64,000 nucleotides of DNA from Bactrocera neohumeralis (GCF_024586455.1 NC_065920.1:68728821-68792820); one strand, 5' to 3'; positions 21,604 through 34,689 are shown, numbered from the stretch's first letter. Notes: generated from the letters alone by a model not told the origin. Numbers and translations: made by a program.

Positions 21604-22490
21604 TTTTATACCCAGAACAGGATATATTAAGTTACATACGAAGTTTGTAATTGCAAAAAGGAAATTTCGGAGACCCTATAAAGCCCATATAAGTACAAAA
21701 GTTTTTGAGATATCGATTTTAAATTTTGTACACGTCCTTCTCTCCCAAAGTAGCTGACTATTTGTTGGAACCACTGATACCGGACCACTTTACTACATAG
21801 CTGCCATACAAAGTGACCTATTAAAATCAAGTCTTTATATGAAAAACTTTTTTATTTAACGAGCTATCTTCATAAAAATTTGCGTAGATTATTACCTATG
21901 CTAATGCTATAATCGCTGTAGATATTGTGCAGATCGGACAACTATAACAAATAGCTGCCATACAAACTGAACACTCAAAAACATATTCTTGTATGAAAAA
22001 CTTTTTTATTTGACGAGATATCTCCACGAAATGCAACACAGATTACTATCAGAGACTATACCACAATTTTCGAACACATTGTTCAGATCGGACAACTATA
22101 ACATATAGCTGCCATACAAACTGAACACCCAAAATCATCTTCTTGAATGAAAAACTTTTTTATTTGACGAGATTTCTGGACAAAATTTGACACAGATTAC
22201 TATCCGAGACAATACTACAATTTTATAAAACATTATTCAGATCGGACAACTTTAACATATAGCTGCCATACAAACTGAACACTTGAAATCAAGTCCTTGT
22301 ATGAAAAACTTTTTTATTTGACGAGATATCTTCACGAAATTCGACACAGATTACTATCCAAGAAAATACTACAATTTTCGAAAACATTATTCAGATCGGA
22401 TAACTATAACATATAGCTGTCATACAAACCGAACAATTAAAAACATATTCTTGTATGAAAACTTTTTTATTCGTCGAGGGTATTATAGCT
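21604..22490 (+). repeat. Dispersed repeat with five 154 bp tandem units
   Basis: Starts tatacccagaacaggatata and ends near cgagggtattatag. Inside, the core tagctgccatacaaactgaa recurs with its GCTGCCA (or close variant) at 21800, 21954, 22108, 22262 and 22416, exactly 154 bp apart. Each unit also has cttttttatttgacgagata, cacagattacta and cagatcgga. Repeats with this core are common in fruit-fly introns as far as I recall. Non-coding. Confidence 0.9.
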
Positions 22491-22499
22491 GTTATTTTG

Positions 22500-22990
22500 T
22501 TATCTAAATATATATGTGTGTTTGTCTCTGTTTAGGTGCATTATATGGCACTTTTAATTAGACGCATGCGCGTAGTTAAGGCATTTAGCCGACCAACCGC
22601 AATGCCGAATTGCTGACATACTGACAAGCCTAAAGTAACGTTACAACATAAGTCATGCAATGTTGTAAAATATAAAGCGACGGCGTAAAGGTATGAAAAA
22701 ATAGCAACAAGAAATAAAAAAAAAACAAAAAAGATTTCGTAAATGAAATGCTTTTCCGGTAAATGTGTGTTGCTTACGCATTTTCGACATGTTTTCACGT
22801 AATAAATATGTATGAGTGTGCGTAATACAATTTCCTTAATGAAAGTGTAATATTAATTATTTGTAGCATACAACTTTGGTTGGTATTTTAATCAACTTTT
22901 TCATCTACTTTTGAAATGTATGTTGCTTATATCCTGCTGTCCTATTAGTCACCGGCGTCTTAAATCCCATTTTTGGAATGATATACATAT
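22500..22990. other. Mixed sequence, nothing recognised
   Basis: Contains a CATATGTATATACATATATATG palindromic-type microsatellite near 22983 and no credible ORF. Confidence 0.4.
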
Positions 22991-23029
22991 GTATATACAT
23001 ATATATGTCCCAATAGGGTTCTTCTTACA

Positions 23030-23620
23030 TACTTAATAGCAAGAGCAATGAGTCCCGTGATTTTTTATGCCAGGCCAATGAAAGCAGTGCATCGGCTTTC
23101 TGCCATTCGAGTAATAAGTGATTTCCGAACGATATCAAGAGATGCTGCTGAAGTACTAGCCTATTTGCATCCAGGGGGACGAAATCACGTGACTATATGT
23201 ACTAGCTATCAGGCGGACAAACAGAGAGAAACAAGAACAAAAAAAACCTCATGAGGGAAGAACAGACTGATACCTGACATTCATTCGCGGATAGACAGAC
23301 GACATGTGGACCTGAATTTCCACCTAACCCAAATACTGAGTGGCCATGGATGCTTTAGAAAGCATCTGTTTCAAATTAATCATGACGTTAGTCCGTATTG
23401 TCCGACGTGTACAGAGGGCATAGAAGATTCGGAGCACATATTTTTTCAGTGAAATGTTTAAACATAGGAGAAAATCTAAAATCTACACTCGGCGGTGGAA
23501 ATCGTGGAAAATTTTATAACATATACATATGTTTCAGTCCTCTTATAAATGGAAAGCTGTCAGCGAAGCGTTAGGAGTCACGTTAGTCCGTACAATAGAA
23601 GAGACTCAAATGTCTTTTTT
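23030..23620 (+). mobile_element. Degenerate R1/I-type non-LTR retrotransposon, C-terminal part
   Basis: Two plus-strand segments resemble the region after the reverse transcriptase core. The first is RLSAIRVISDFRTISRDAAE near 23090. The second is RRHVDLNFHLTQILSGHGCF followed by a Cys/His cluster (YCPTCTEGIEDSEHIFFQ), typical of R1-clade C-termini, ending in a TGA in place of the last Cys. A frameshift separates the two and the polymerase core is absent. Not functional. Confidence 0.7.
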
Positions 23621-23889
23621 TCTCCCATGAAGTAATAGCTACTCCGGTGGTTCCGTGGCTGAGACATGAGTTGGGAGTAGTTTAGGTTTAGCGGATTAAA
23701 GTTCCGCACTTCGGCTTTCGGTGCTTCCACCTACTATAGAGAAAGGATTGTCCTTGCATTCAGTCATACGTTTTGTTTGGGCGTTGTCTGTTATAGTCCG
23801 ATACGGGTTATTTATTGCAAAACACTCTTGAAAATTAAAAATAAAAAAAAATAAAAGCAGCGTCGCGTTAACGTTTGTGAAACAAAAAA

Positions 23890-24560
23890 TCATTTATATT
23901 ATTTTAATTTGTAAATTATTATTTTTTAATTCTTGTTCAAACAAAAACAATTTTTTACAAAACAAATGAAATTAACGAAACAAATTTTTTAATTAACGAA
24001 AAATATTTTTTTTTTATTAAGGATTTTTTTTTAATAATTTTTTTTGTAATTAACAATTAAAAAAAACGAAAACAATGTTTTATTAATTAATTTTTTTTAT
24101 TAAAAATATTTTTTTCAAGTTTTTTTTTAAATGAAATTAACGAAACAAGTTTTTTAATTAACCAAAAATATTTTCTTACTTAAATTTTGTTTAATTAAGG
24201 AATTTTTTTCATATTTTTTTTAATTAAGGAATTTTTTTTTATAAAATTTTTTTGTAATTAAAAATTAAAAAAAACGAAAACAATGGTTTTTAATTAATTT
24301 TTTTTAATTAAAATTTTTTTTTTTTTTTTTTAAATTTTTTTTTAATGTTAAAAATTTTTTGTGTTAAAATAATGTAAAAAATCATTTGTTTTGTTAAAAA
24401 TTAAAAAATAATTTTATATCAAAAAGGATTTTTTTTTAACAAATAAAAAGTATATGTTTTTACTTTTTTAACAAAAAATATTTTTTCTAACATTCAAAAA
24501 ATAGAAGGTTTTCCTTTAGTAAAATTTTATAAACTTAAACATTTTCGCATACTTTTTCAT
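23890..24560. repeat. T-rich low-complexity tract
   Basis: Mostly T on the plus strand with short a-blocks (aattaacgaaac, ttttttaattaa). Several near-repeats of aaacaa(a/g)ttttttaattaac occur about 150-190 bp apart. No coding or regulatory motif. Confidence 0.7.
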
Positions 24561-26060
24561 TAAATTTTTCTTAGTTGCCAAATTTCGATATGTAACAAAA
24601 TTTATGAAATTATTTTACTGTGGTCTATATTCTTATTAAAATTTCAAATATTCATCAATGCAGTTTTGTCCAGGAAAAGAGCAATACATGAACTTTTCAT
24701 TAAGTTTAGATCACTTAATATCATAATCTTTTGCAAAAATTATTACGCCTGCCACAAAGAGGAAACAGCAAAATGGTGTATATATAGCACATAACCCAAA
24801 TATTGCCATACTTTCATATCATCACAAGCAAACGTTTTCACGCGTTTGTGGCATAATTGATAGCCTGGACCCATTCAGCGCGTTCCTGTTGGTCCAGATG
24901 GAAGCAAGTGGCCATTAGAAACAGCCAATTAACAGGCGAACAAGTGAACGCCTTTCACAACAACAACAGCTCTAAGCTTGTGTGTAGATAAGCACATGTT
25001 GCAACAGTATATGCAACATTAAGGCGACGACAACAAAACGAAAACATATTTCTAAGCTAACTTTTTCCGGCGAATGATGCGATTGCGATTGAAATTGCAC
25101 TGTGCCAAATAGTAAGCCAGAGTAATAGTGCTGACTGGCCTTATTTCTAAAGTGGCATGCATGCAAACAGATATGTATGTAATTATGTATATATGTGTAT
25201 GCTTTATTGAGTGTGTGTGTGTTTGGTTGTGGCTTGGAGTGCCGTTGCTGCAGCCAGCTTGCTGCGGCAGCAGTTTGTAGGTGAAGTGGCGACTACCACG
25301 CCATAACAAATGCCAACACTGGTAGTTGTTGTTGTTGGTTGGTTGCAAGTATGCAAGCATATATGTATGTACATAGGTGTATACACACTACATACATACA
25401 TACATATAATTCTTATAAACACCGCGCAAGCATGTTGTTTTGCCCGCGTTGCACGTCATGTTGCAAGCAATGCTTGTGTCTATATGTATGTTGCCATACT
25501 TTTCTAACCGATTGTCAACAAAACAACATTGCCCACAGCAAAGTAACAACTGTAAAATGTACAGCAACACACCACGTTGGCTGGTGCCAAAAGCTTTGGA
25601 TTTATACTGTTATCACAGCAAACTGGTTGCACGTTTTGTAATATACACACCTCTAACAAGCAGCCACAAGCGACAAACACACACACCTACAGTGTGCTTG
25701 TAAATATGTAACGCTTTATAACGGTAGTACGTTTTTATATTCTTCAGACAACAACAATGAAGACAAGAAGGTGGCACGAACGAAGTCAACTGGCAGCTTG
25801 TTGCGTCTTTGTCGCATTTAACATTGCCGTTGACAGTATCAGCTGCCACAAACGCCACGCAGAATGTCTACAATTTATTATGTTGCCAAATGTTGGTTAA
25901 CTGCTTGTTGTTGTTGTAGTTGTTGGTTGACATTCTGATGTGCTGAAGTGCTGCTGCGCTGGTTGGTGCGGCGCAACCAGTTGTGACTGCTTTAGCTTTG
26001 CATCACTTTGCTCTTTGGTGAAGAATTTGTGAGCAGTGTTGCCACTTTGAAGAAAAATTA
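24560..26060. other. Complex-sequence island
   Basis: GC-richer DNA with (TTG)n and (CATA)n microsatellites (for example tacatacatacatacata near 25391), CAGCTG-type words and ttgacagtatcagctg near 25831. Many overlapping 60-102 codon ORFs on both strands reflect triplet repeats and low stop density. None has start context, domain or codon bias that convinces me. Candidate regulatory DNA. Confidence 0.4.
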
Positions 26061-27640
26061 TTTTGTTTAAAAACAATAATTTCATAAATTTGTTCTAAAG
26101 ATTCGTTAATATTAAAAAAAGTTAAAAATAACTTTTTGTGCAATTTTTTTATTTATATTTTTCACTCGGCTTACTTCGCTGCTTCGCGACTAAGTTGTGA
26201 ACAGTGTTGCCAAAAAAGTTTTCAAAAGATGTTTTCATGAATTTATTTTTAAGATTCATTAGTATTAAAAAATAGTAAAAATATTTTTTTTCTTAAATTT
26301 GCTTTCTTTATAAATTTTCTTTAAAGATTCTTTTGGATAAAAAAGTGGAAATGAAAAATAAGTAAAAAATCAGTAAAAATTAGAAAAATAAGATAAAACT
26401 ATTAAAAATTAATTAAATAATTAAAATTATTAAATTAAATAAATAATTTTTTTTTTGTTTTTTGTTTAAAAAACTGATTTATCTAGCTTTTTTCGCAAAA
26501 ATATAATTTTGATTTAAAAAAATTTTTTACTGGATTTTTTTTGTGCCTAAAAAACTGATTTATTATTTTTTTTTTACAAAACAGTTATTTTTACTTAAAG
26601 AATTTTTTTCTTTATAAATTTTCTCTGAAGGTTCTTTGGGATAAAAACATATGTGGAAATTAAAAAAAAAATAAGTAAAAATTAAAGAATAATAAGATAA
26701 AATTATAAAAGGCTTATGTCAATATTTTTTTTTGTTTTTTGCTTAAAAAAAATTATTTATTTTACTTTTTTCACAAACACTTATTTTTTACTTAAAGAAT
26801 TACTTAATTTTTTTTTTGTCCCTAAAAGACTGATTTATTTAACTTTTTCCGAATTTTTTTTACGTAAAGAGTTTTTTCTTAAAATTTTTGTACTTAAACT
26901 TTTTTTACTTTAAAAAATAATTTTTCTTTTAAAAATATTTTTTTTTAAATAAAACAAATTTTTTTAATGATTTTTTGTTTTTAGAAAATTTGTATTTAAC
27001 TTTTATATTATTATTTGAAAACTTGTAAGCAGTGTTACCCAGTTGATAAAAATTGTCAAAACATGTAATTTTTTATATTTGTAATTCAGCAGTAATATAA
27101 AAAACTTTGTTAAATAAAATAAAAAAATTCAAAATAAATTAATTAATTAATTGTTTTAATTAAAAATATTTGTTTTTTATTAAAATAACATTTTTCTACT
27201 AATAAAACGTCAAAACTAGCTTCAAAAGTATTTTTGATTAGATTAATTTTTTTATTGACTTACTTTTTATTATTAGTTGAAAAATTGTAAATAGTGTTGC
27301 CACTTTGAAAAAGAATTAAAAAAAAAATATTTTCAAAAATATAGCTAAACACTTATAATTACTTCTAAACAACTTAATTTTTGTTAAAAAAAAAAAAAAT
27401 TTATTATAAATATATAATTTAAAAAAAAAATAAAAAAAAAATTATAAATTTAAATTCTTATAAAAAATATTATTAAACAAATTAATCTTCTCTCCCAAAA
27501 AGCCAAGTATATATTTTAATTGATAAAAATTAAAGCAAGAATTGGAAATTTGAAAAAATGTTTATCATTTAATTATATTTAATTACTTAATTCTTTCAAG
27601 TTTATTTTTTAAAGCTTTCAGTAATTCCTAAATAATTATT
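26060..27640. repeat. AT-rich tracts punctuated by gtgttgcca
   Basis: T- and A-rich DNA interrupted by agtgttgcca(c/a) near 26035, 26203 and 27296 and by agtgttaccca near 27031. The motif is the complement of TGGCAACAC. Units between motifs share aagattc(a/g)tta and tttataaattt. This is the same kind of array as at 12-13.7 and 19.1-20.7 kb but more decayed. Confidence 0.6.
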
Positions 27641-28450
27641 ATAATAAATTAGTTCAGTAAAAAAACATTTCTTATTCCTAATTTAACCAAATTAAACGCC
27701 AACATGGCAACACTTTTCGAAGTATTTTTTGCATCTTCACTATGCTTACTGTCTTTACTGGCATTAATTGCAATGATTTGCTTAAAGGCGCAAACCATAT
27801 ACACACATAAATATACGAACATGTATATATATACATACACTTGTACATACATACACTTGTACATACATATGTAATTTCAAAACCTGTTTTTGAACACAAA
27901 ATCTGTAACGAGTTCTGTTTCTGCTTTTAATTGGGCATTTTTAAAGTTCATTTGCGCTTGATTTTTTGCAAGTTGCAATGAACTTTACTAAAGCGTAAAT
28001 GTGTGCTTATGTTTTGCCTAAAAACCACATTTTAATGTCCAATTTGGCCAATTACGGCCTTAACACCAAGAAGGCGTGAACTAGATAACCATAGATTAGC
28101 ATTAAACTGCTATGAATGCCTGTAAGTGGAAATAAATTTGGCAGCAAATCTTGTTTGCAAGACATTGAGTGCAAATTTGATTTTGTTTGTTTGTTTTTTT
28201 AAGAATTCTTTTAATTTTGGAGTAGTGTATTTGGGATGAAAATTGTTAAAGTGGACTTGTGGCATTCTGTCAGAAAGTTTAAAGATGGAAAAGATAAAAA
28301 ATACAATTTGGTTGGTTTTTAGCTTTTAATATCTATTAGCAATAGGTGCATGCAGTTTTTAAACCAGCTGTAGATAATGAAGACATTTCAAAAAATTACA
28401 ATTTTCGAAAATTAAATTTTGTGTTTGTGTGTGAATCAAGTACTTGATTG
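27640..28450. other. Mixed sequence with CATA/TATG microsatellite
   Basis: A catacacttgtacatacata run lies at 27830-27868 and atggcaacactttt at 27704. The 71-73 codon minus-strand ORFs are microsatellite translations. Nothing else is recognised. Confidence 0.4.
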
Positions 28451-28660
28451 ACAACTTTTTCATCTGACAAGATACCTTCATGAAATTTGGCGTGGGTTGA
28501 CAATAATGCAATCTCCAAAGAAATTGTTCAGGTTGAATCGCTATAGTACATAACTGTCATTCAAACCGAACGATTGAAATCAATTCTTATGAGAAAACTA
28601 TTGTGTTTGTCAGGAGTATTAAAGTTTCGTTGCAACCAAAGTTAATGTTCTTTCTTGTTT
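28450..28660 (+). repeat. Partial copy of the 154 bp-unit dispersed repeat
   Basis: Plus-strand order matches the 21.6 kb copy: tctgacaagataccttcatg, then cagattg-like text, ctatagtacataactgtcat and caaaccgaacgattgaaatc. About one and a third units remain, with many substitutions. Confidence 0.7.
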
Positions 28661-28911
28661 TTAGTTGTTGTTAATGCAGTATTATCACCATTGATCACGA
28701 CAAAAATCTACTCCCAGGTGGCAAGCAAAACAACGCATGTTGCACTTTGGCCTAGGCGTGCATCAGCGGTGATACACTGGCAGCCAACGTGTTCAAAAAA
28801 ATTTATATAAGCTATTTGAGAATTGGAAACAATGAACGAAATAATAAATATGCCAGTGAAATTGGTAGGTAGTAAAAATTAATCAATTAATTTGCGTTCC
28901 ATTTTAATTCC

Positions 28912-29800
28912 AAGTAAACAATATAGGACTTAAAAAAAAAAACAAACACAAAAAATGGTTTTTCGGCAAAATAAATTTATTTTATTCAAAATAGTCTCCT
29001 TCTGCTTCAATACAGCTTGTTGCACGGTCCAAAAGCATGTCAAACGAGTATTTTAGCTCGTTGGCCGGTATGGCCGCCAGTATGCCGGTGCAAGCCTCTA
29101 TGTACGTCTGCATAACGCTTTCCTTTCATGGGCAAATGCATTTTTCCGAAAAGGAAGAAGTCGCATGGTGCCATATCAGGTGAATACGGGGAGTGATTAA
29201 TGGTTAAAATGTGATTTTTGGTCAAATAATCGGTCACAAACGTCCCTCGAATGTTGGATTCAGAGCAATTTTTGGTCGTCAGTCAATATGTGCGGAATAA
29301 ATTCGTAAGCCCAAAAGGTTCGGTCAAAATGTGATAAATCGATGTTTTGGAGATTCAATTCCATTTCCATGAATTTCAATGATGATTTCAGCTGATTTTT
29401 GATGAATTCACGCACAGTTTCGATGGAACTTCCGGTGATCACGGATTTTGATGGGCCCACATGTTGAACGTCATTTATGTCCTTACGACCACTTTGAAAA
29501 CGTTGTAACCACTCGTGCACTTTGCTACGGGATAAGCAATCATCGCCATAAACTTATTTCATTAATTGAAACGTTTCGGTAAAAGTTTTACAAATTCTAA
29601 AATAAAATGTAGTGTTGGCTCTTTGTTCGAAGCTCATTTTCGCACCGATAACACAAACATACTGACACTTAAAACGCAATACTTCACTTCCAATCAATGA
29701 AATGTAATGAAATTCTCACTTGACAATCGATAAAGATAGCAAATTCTATCTAGATGGCGCCATCAGAGGGCGCTATATTCAAAAAGTCCTGTTTACTTTG
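28912..29800 (-). mobile_element. Mariner-family transposon, internally deleted
   Basis: The ends carry inverted repeats: aagtaaacaatataggactt on the left and, on the complement of the right end, aaagtaaacaggactt. The transposase frame starts at 29637 with MSFEQRANTTFYFRICKTF, then a stop (TAA after QLMK). It continues VYGDDCLSRSKVHEWLQRFQ and FIPHILTDDQKLL, then jumps to TDYLTKNHILTI and YSPDMAPCDFFLFG. The central catalytic region between them is missing, so the element is inactive. The total is about 0.9 kb; full mariners are about 1.3 kb. Confidence 0.85.
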
Positions 29801-31500
29801 GAACGCTGCTTGTAGTATTATAGCTTTTATATAACTTGAAGTAAGGAACTGACTTCAGGCCATTACACATAGTTTGAAACAACACAGGTCATGGAGGATT
29901 TTAACAGCCTTACTAGTGAAGTCTAAAGGGGGTGAGCTATACCTTTAATCAAAATAAAGAGCAAATGACTGCCTTAATAAAAAAGCCTTGCTTAATACGT
30001 TAAAAATTTTGTAAAATTCGACAAACACTACTGATGTCGACTGACATAAACAGCAGAGACAGGGTGTACTTTATCTAGTCCCTTGAACTGGGAGGCTCAT
30101 AGATATCTAAGACGAGTTGTTGGCAATCTCATTAACTATTTCTTTTCCAGAGATTCCATTGTGGTCTAGAACACAGAAAATATTAAATACGTAAGACTGA
30201 ATATTCATATTAAGTATATTGTCGATTTTATGTGGTATGGATAAGGTTTTTGAGGATATAAAGAAAAAGATCAAAACTGTCATAGCCTGCTGAATAAGAT
30301 TTCTAAAGATTGGATTTTACTCCACTTTTTCTGGCAGCCATCTCGTTTGAGACCTATAATTGAAGTCTCTTCCGACTGTTGGCATGAGTTTTAGGACGAC
30401 TTCAACTCAGATCTTAAAACTCTCTATTTTCTCCCTAGCCTCAAAACAACCATTTTTAAAGTCAATTGTCGTTATCTTTTCTTTTTATTGTTCTTATCAG
30501 TGGTGAATGGATGCTTGTATAATTATACCATTAGTGTAATCGGTTGCCGAAACTTTAAATTTTTTTATCGAAACGTTACTTACATAGAACGTGAGGAAAA
30601 TTTCTTCGAAACGGCTGGACCGATTGACTTAAAATTCGTTTCCACAACAGTAAGGTCTAAGCACACAGAACGGACCCGGATTTTTATTCGACCAAGCACT
30701 ATCACTCGACACTATTCTTCAAAATTACTACGGGAATGTTTTGGCTTGAAATCTTCACATTACCGTCTTAGATATATTTCTTAAGTAATGATCGAAAATA
30801 GAATATAATAACAGATAGTCAGATTCATAATTATTTCGATTTTTAAGATAGTCTGAAGCCGTCATTTTGTCAAAAATAAAATTTTTGACTAGTCCTTTGA
30901 TCATTAATCAATTTGTTTTTTTTTTTTTTGTTTTTTCAATTGAGATAATTTATGCATACAGATCTTACTAACAGCCAGCCACCTTTGTTCGCAGGTGTTT
31001 TTGGAGATCAGCAGCGGGAACAAGAGAGTATCCAAAATTTTTATTTATTTTTATCACCGTCCGTTCAGAGCTGAGTATAGTGTAAATTTGGATGAATAAA
31101 GGTTTTTAAAGTTGCAAGACTTCTTTGCTTGACCTAAGTCTTTTTTTAGTACGCCTACTTCGCCTAGGCCTCAGTTAAAATGGTTTTGAGGCTAAAACCT
31201 TCTGGTGGATTCCATTCCAATTTCTGCCTTCTTCTTTTTTATGATGTGTTTCTTACCAGATGGTATCCTTGAATGCTTTGTCCCACCGACGAAAGACTGC
31301 TGAGTCTTTTTAAGACATTATTTCGATTTAAAAAAATGCCAAAGATTTATTAGAACCACTATTCAAGGTACTAACACATAAATTATTCCACCTTTAAATG
31401 ATTGATGAGTTTTTAGAGACGTTGTAGAAGTTAGAATAGAGGAAACAGATAGACTAATCACGTGCTAATACACTATCATTCGTCTATGTCACAGAAAATA
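29800..31500. other. Mixed AT-rich sequence, nothing recognised
   Basis: One 98-codon ORF (30488-30784, plus) has no recognisable domain and ordinary surroundings. No repeats stand out. It may include old transposon DNA that I cannot identify. Confidence 0.35.
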
Positions 31501-32380
31501 CTATTTTCTTCTTCATAAAATTTATTTTATTTTCCGGTTCTCTTGCCGCAGAGGTTATGTGTGGAAATTACAACATTGCTTTGCATATTTTCGCATATCT
31601 TGACACCGAACCGAACGACGCATGCCACTTGCATAAGTACGAAATTCCTGCATATCAACGTCACTTGGCTTAACGAGCCGCAAAGTTAACAAATCAATTG
31701 GTTAATCAAATTGCAAATCACAAACTTCCGCCAACTTTTTTTTTTTTGTTTTTGCTAAGCAACAACAATAAATTTATAAACACACAAGTCCATGAAGTTG
31801 CGACGCATTATTGCCACTTAACTATAGATCAACGTAGGGGAAAGTCCGATGTAAGTGATTTGTATTTATACTTAAGTATATATGTTTGTATACATACAAG
31901 AAGAAGAAGGAGAGAAGCACGCGAAACACTTGACTAGCCACTACGCGGGCACATAGACGACGCTGGCTGTCAGTTGCGCCTGAATGCCAATGATGAATTG
32001 GCAACAAAATCCAACGTGGACTAAAAAAGAAGCAGCGCTAAAGCTACTTACGTGCGCTGGATGTATTTATGTATATATGTATGTAAGTGTATGCATTTAT
32101 ATAAGTATAGATGTATGTATGCTTGGATGTGTGTGTGTTTGTGCGCTCAATTCAATTGAATTGAATAGCCGGCATTGTGCAACATGATTGTGGTGGCATT
32201 TAAACACTTTGAGGCGAAAACAAAGAAAACACACACATACATAGATAGAAGTAGAAGAGGGCTAAGCGCCAAAAAGGAAGTTGTAACAACATAAAGAAGG
32301 GCACTAAAAATGAAAATAGATGTAAATAGTGATAAAGAAGTTAAAATAGCCTTCACCGGTGCATTTCTTTTAATATCAGC
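31500..32380. other. Complex-sequence island
   Basis: Mixed composition with TATGTATG and GTGTGTG microsatellites (32065-32140), a caattcaattgaattgaat near-palindrome at 32148-32166, and (AGA)n near 31900. ORFs of 60-84 codons overlap on both strands and are not convincing. Confidence 0.35.
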
Positions 32381-32845
32381 GGAACAAACGATTTTCAACA
32401 TTATTTTGATCGGTCAATTTGTATGACAGTTTTATGCTATAGTGGCTCGATCTGAGAAATATGTTCTGATATTGTAGCAGTGCCTTGAGTAATAAGCAGT
32501 GCCAAATTTTGTGAAGATAACTTGTCAAATAAAACATTTTTCAACACAGGATTGATCAGTTCCTTCGAACAGTTTGTATGGTAGCTATATGCTATAGTTA
32601 TCCGATCTGAACAATATGCTCGGAGATTGTAACATTCTCTTAAGCAATGATTTATGCCAAATTTCGTGAAGATTTCTTGTCAAATGAAAAAGTTTTCCAT
32701 ACAAGGACTTGATTTTGAGCGATCAGTTTGTATGGGACCCATAGCCTATATTATTCTAATATTGGCTCTTCCAACAAAATAAGCAGCTTTTTAGTGAGCA
32801 AATAATGTGTGCAAAATTTCAGGTCGATATCCCAAAAACTCAAGG
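32380..32845 (-). repeat. Copy of the 154 bp-unit dispersed repeat, reverse orientation
   Basis: The complement of the core (agtttgtatgg-agctatatgc) occurs with landmarks near 32421, 32578 and 32732, i.e. 157 and 154 bp apart. It includes gatcggtcaatttgtatgac and ttgtcaaatgaaaaagtttt. It is transcriptionally parallel to ck. Confidence 0.8.
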
Positions 32846-32849
32846 TATA

Positions 32850-33500
32850 ACAAAGCAAAGGCAGCTAATAAAAAAGGATGTACCAGGCAATAAGACAAAC
32901 AAACGCAAGTAGGCGATATAACAACAAAAACAAACAAATAAAAAGAATATTTATGTAGCATGCAAATAATTATTGAAAATAAAAAAAATACTAACAATAC
33001 TGAGCAGCAATGCAAAAGAAATAATAATAAAAGCGCAACTTGACATTTGTACTATAAACTTATTGTTGTTGTAGGTTGCTACTGTGTGCTGGGAGTGTTT
33101 ATTGACGTTGCGATTAACAAGTGACGTCTGCGCAGTGCAAAATTGCCAAAGTGCAACAAAAAATGCCGACCTGCCAAGCCTTGAGTGTGTTTATGCAGCG
33201 AAAGAGGCGCGTGCGCATGCGCAACATTGCCGCGTCAACAGAGCACCCAAGCGTTGCCGACAAGCACGCATACCAGCACACGCGCAGACAGAAATATAGC
33301 AGCGTACTTGCTAAATGCATGTCAAGCGTGACGTGCAAACTTCAGCGTCAACATGCTGCATAGACGTAAGGTGCAACAACCAATAGCTACAACCTAGCAA
33401 CAGTGCGTTAAGGGCTGGAGGGGAGAGTGTGATTGTGTAAAGTTAGAGGTTAATGAGCGTTTGTAGTGTCTTCAATGCAAATATAATCGTTTTGAGTAAC
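32850..33500. other. Complex, CG-containing island
   Basis: 33070-33420 is the most GC-rich non-coding stretch in this part, with gcgcgtgcgcatgcgcaac near 33208 and many CpG and TGCGCA words. Three overlapping ORFs of 71-80 codons on both strands reflect low stop density. It is a candidate for a promoter, enhancer or non-coding exon. No initiator plus TATA arrangement was found. Confidence 0.4.
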
Positions 33501-33579
33501 ATTTGAAGTACAAATCAGAGAAGATGAGCGCAAAAGTAAAGCTGAAGATGAGTGCAAAGAGTGGTCAAGCCCAATTGAG

Positions 33580-34650
33580 ATATATATGTATAGTACGTAG
33601 CTGATATTTTTGAGTTTTCTTTATGTTAATCTGTCTGCAAAAATCCTAAAGCATGGCTAGTATCGGAATATCTAACCTATTTATGAGAAATGAAAAGATA
33701 CTACGAGAAGATTATAAATAGTGCTTTAAATAAATTGTGGTAAGCTCAAAACGTTACGTCTGTCTATAAGGGTTAGGTTATCCATTTTTAGGAGTTTTGG
33801 GAATCACAAAGCACAAGTATTCACAGTTATCTAAGAAAAATCATATATTACCTTCGATGCGTTGATATTTTTGAGTTTAGTGGAAGACTCTGTTTGCAAA
33901 AAAAAAGTGGTTTTTAGTAAATTCATTTGCCTTCTCACTGTTTTGACAGTTCGTATCAAATTAAATTCAGAGTTTATTAAACACCTATGTATATTAAGAT
34001 ACTTAGAAATTTTTCATAATACCAAATATTAAACTCAAACAATTGAAAAACTGATTATCAGTCCAAACATCGCTTTTGATCTTAAAACAATGCATCTAAA
34101 ATCGATCTATCTATAAGGGGCGTCTAAAACCTTACGTTACCCTAAACATTAATGTCAAAAAAATCTGACTACATCTCAGTAGTTGAGAAAAAAGCTCTAC
34201 CTTAGCTAACTCAAAGTGTATTAGCCAAATGTATATTCTTCCTTTGGAGCAATATGGACAGTTCAGACCGTGACAAGGCTCAAAGCTTCCAACTTTAGAA
34301 AATATGCCACAGAATGGAGATCAATTACTATGTTTACTCTTTACATGTTTGAGAGAAAAGCGGGTGCTACAATTTAGGGATATGACGTTTACCTGTAGAT
34401 AGAGCTCTCAGATCAGAAAGTAATAATTTTGATTGAAATAAGTCGAAGAGGATGAAGAACAAGTTTTCATAGCTGATAAGGGCCCATAGAGCTGAAATTA
34501 GCTCCCACTTGTTGTTTCTAAGAAACGATTGACTGATATGTCAACATCGAACAGATTAACAGTTACAGTTGGAATGAAAAATAGTCTTCACGATAGAGTT
34601 GCGGACTTAAAACTACAGAGTAAAGAGTCTGTAGGTTGTAAAGCTGTAAT
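33580..34650. other. Sequence with weak internal repetition
   Basis: The phrase gatatttttgagtt and the phrases tctataagg, aaccttacgtta and gaaaagata recur around 33605, 33770, 33868 and 34110, suggesting an old duplicated element. No coding content was identified. Confidence 0.35.
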
Positions 34651-34689
34651 TTCATTTCAATTTAAGCCGAATGAAAAAAACTAAAAATA

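Noticed and set aside
30488..30784. 98-codon plus-strand ORF, possible small gene
   Set aside because: No domain, no plausible flanking splice sites and no repeat match. Insufficient to call a gene, though I cannot exclude it.
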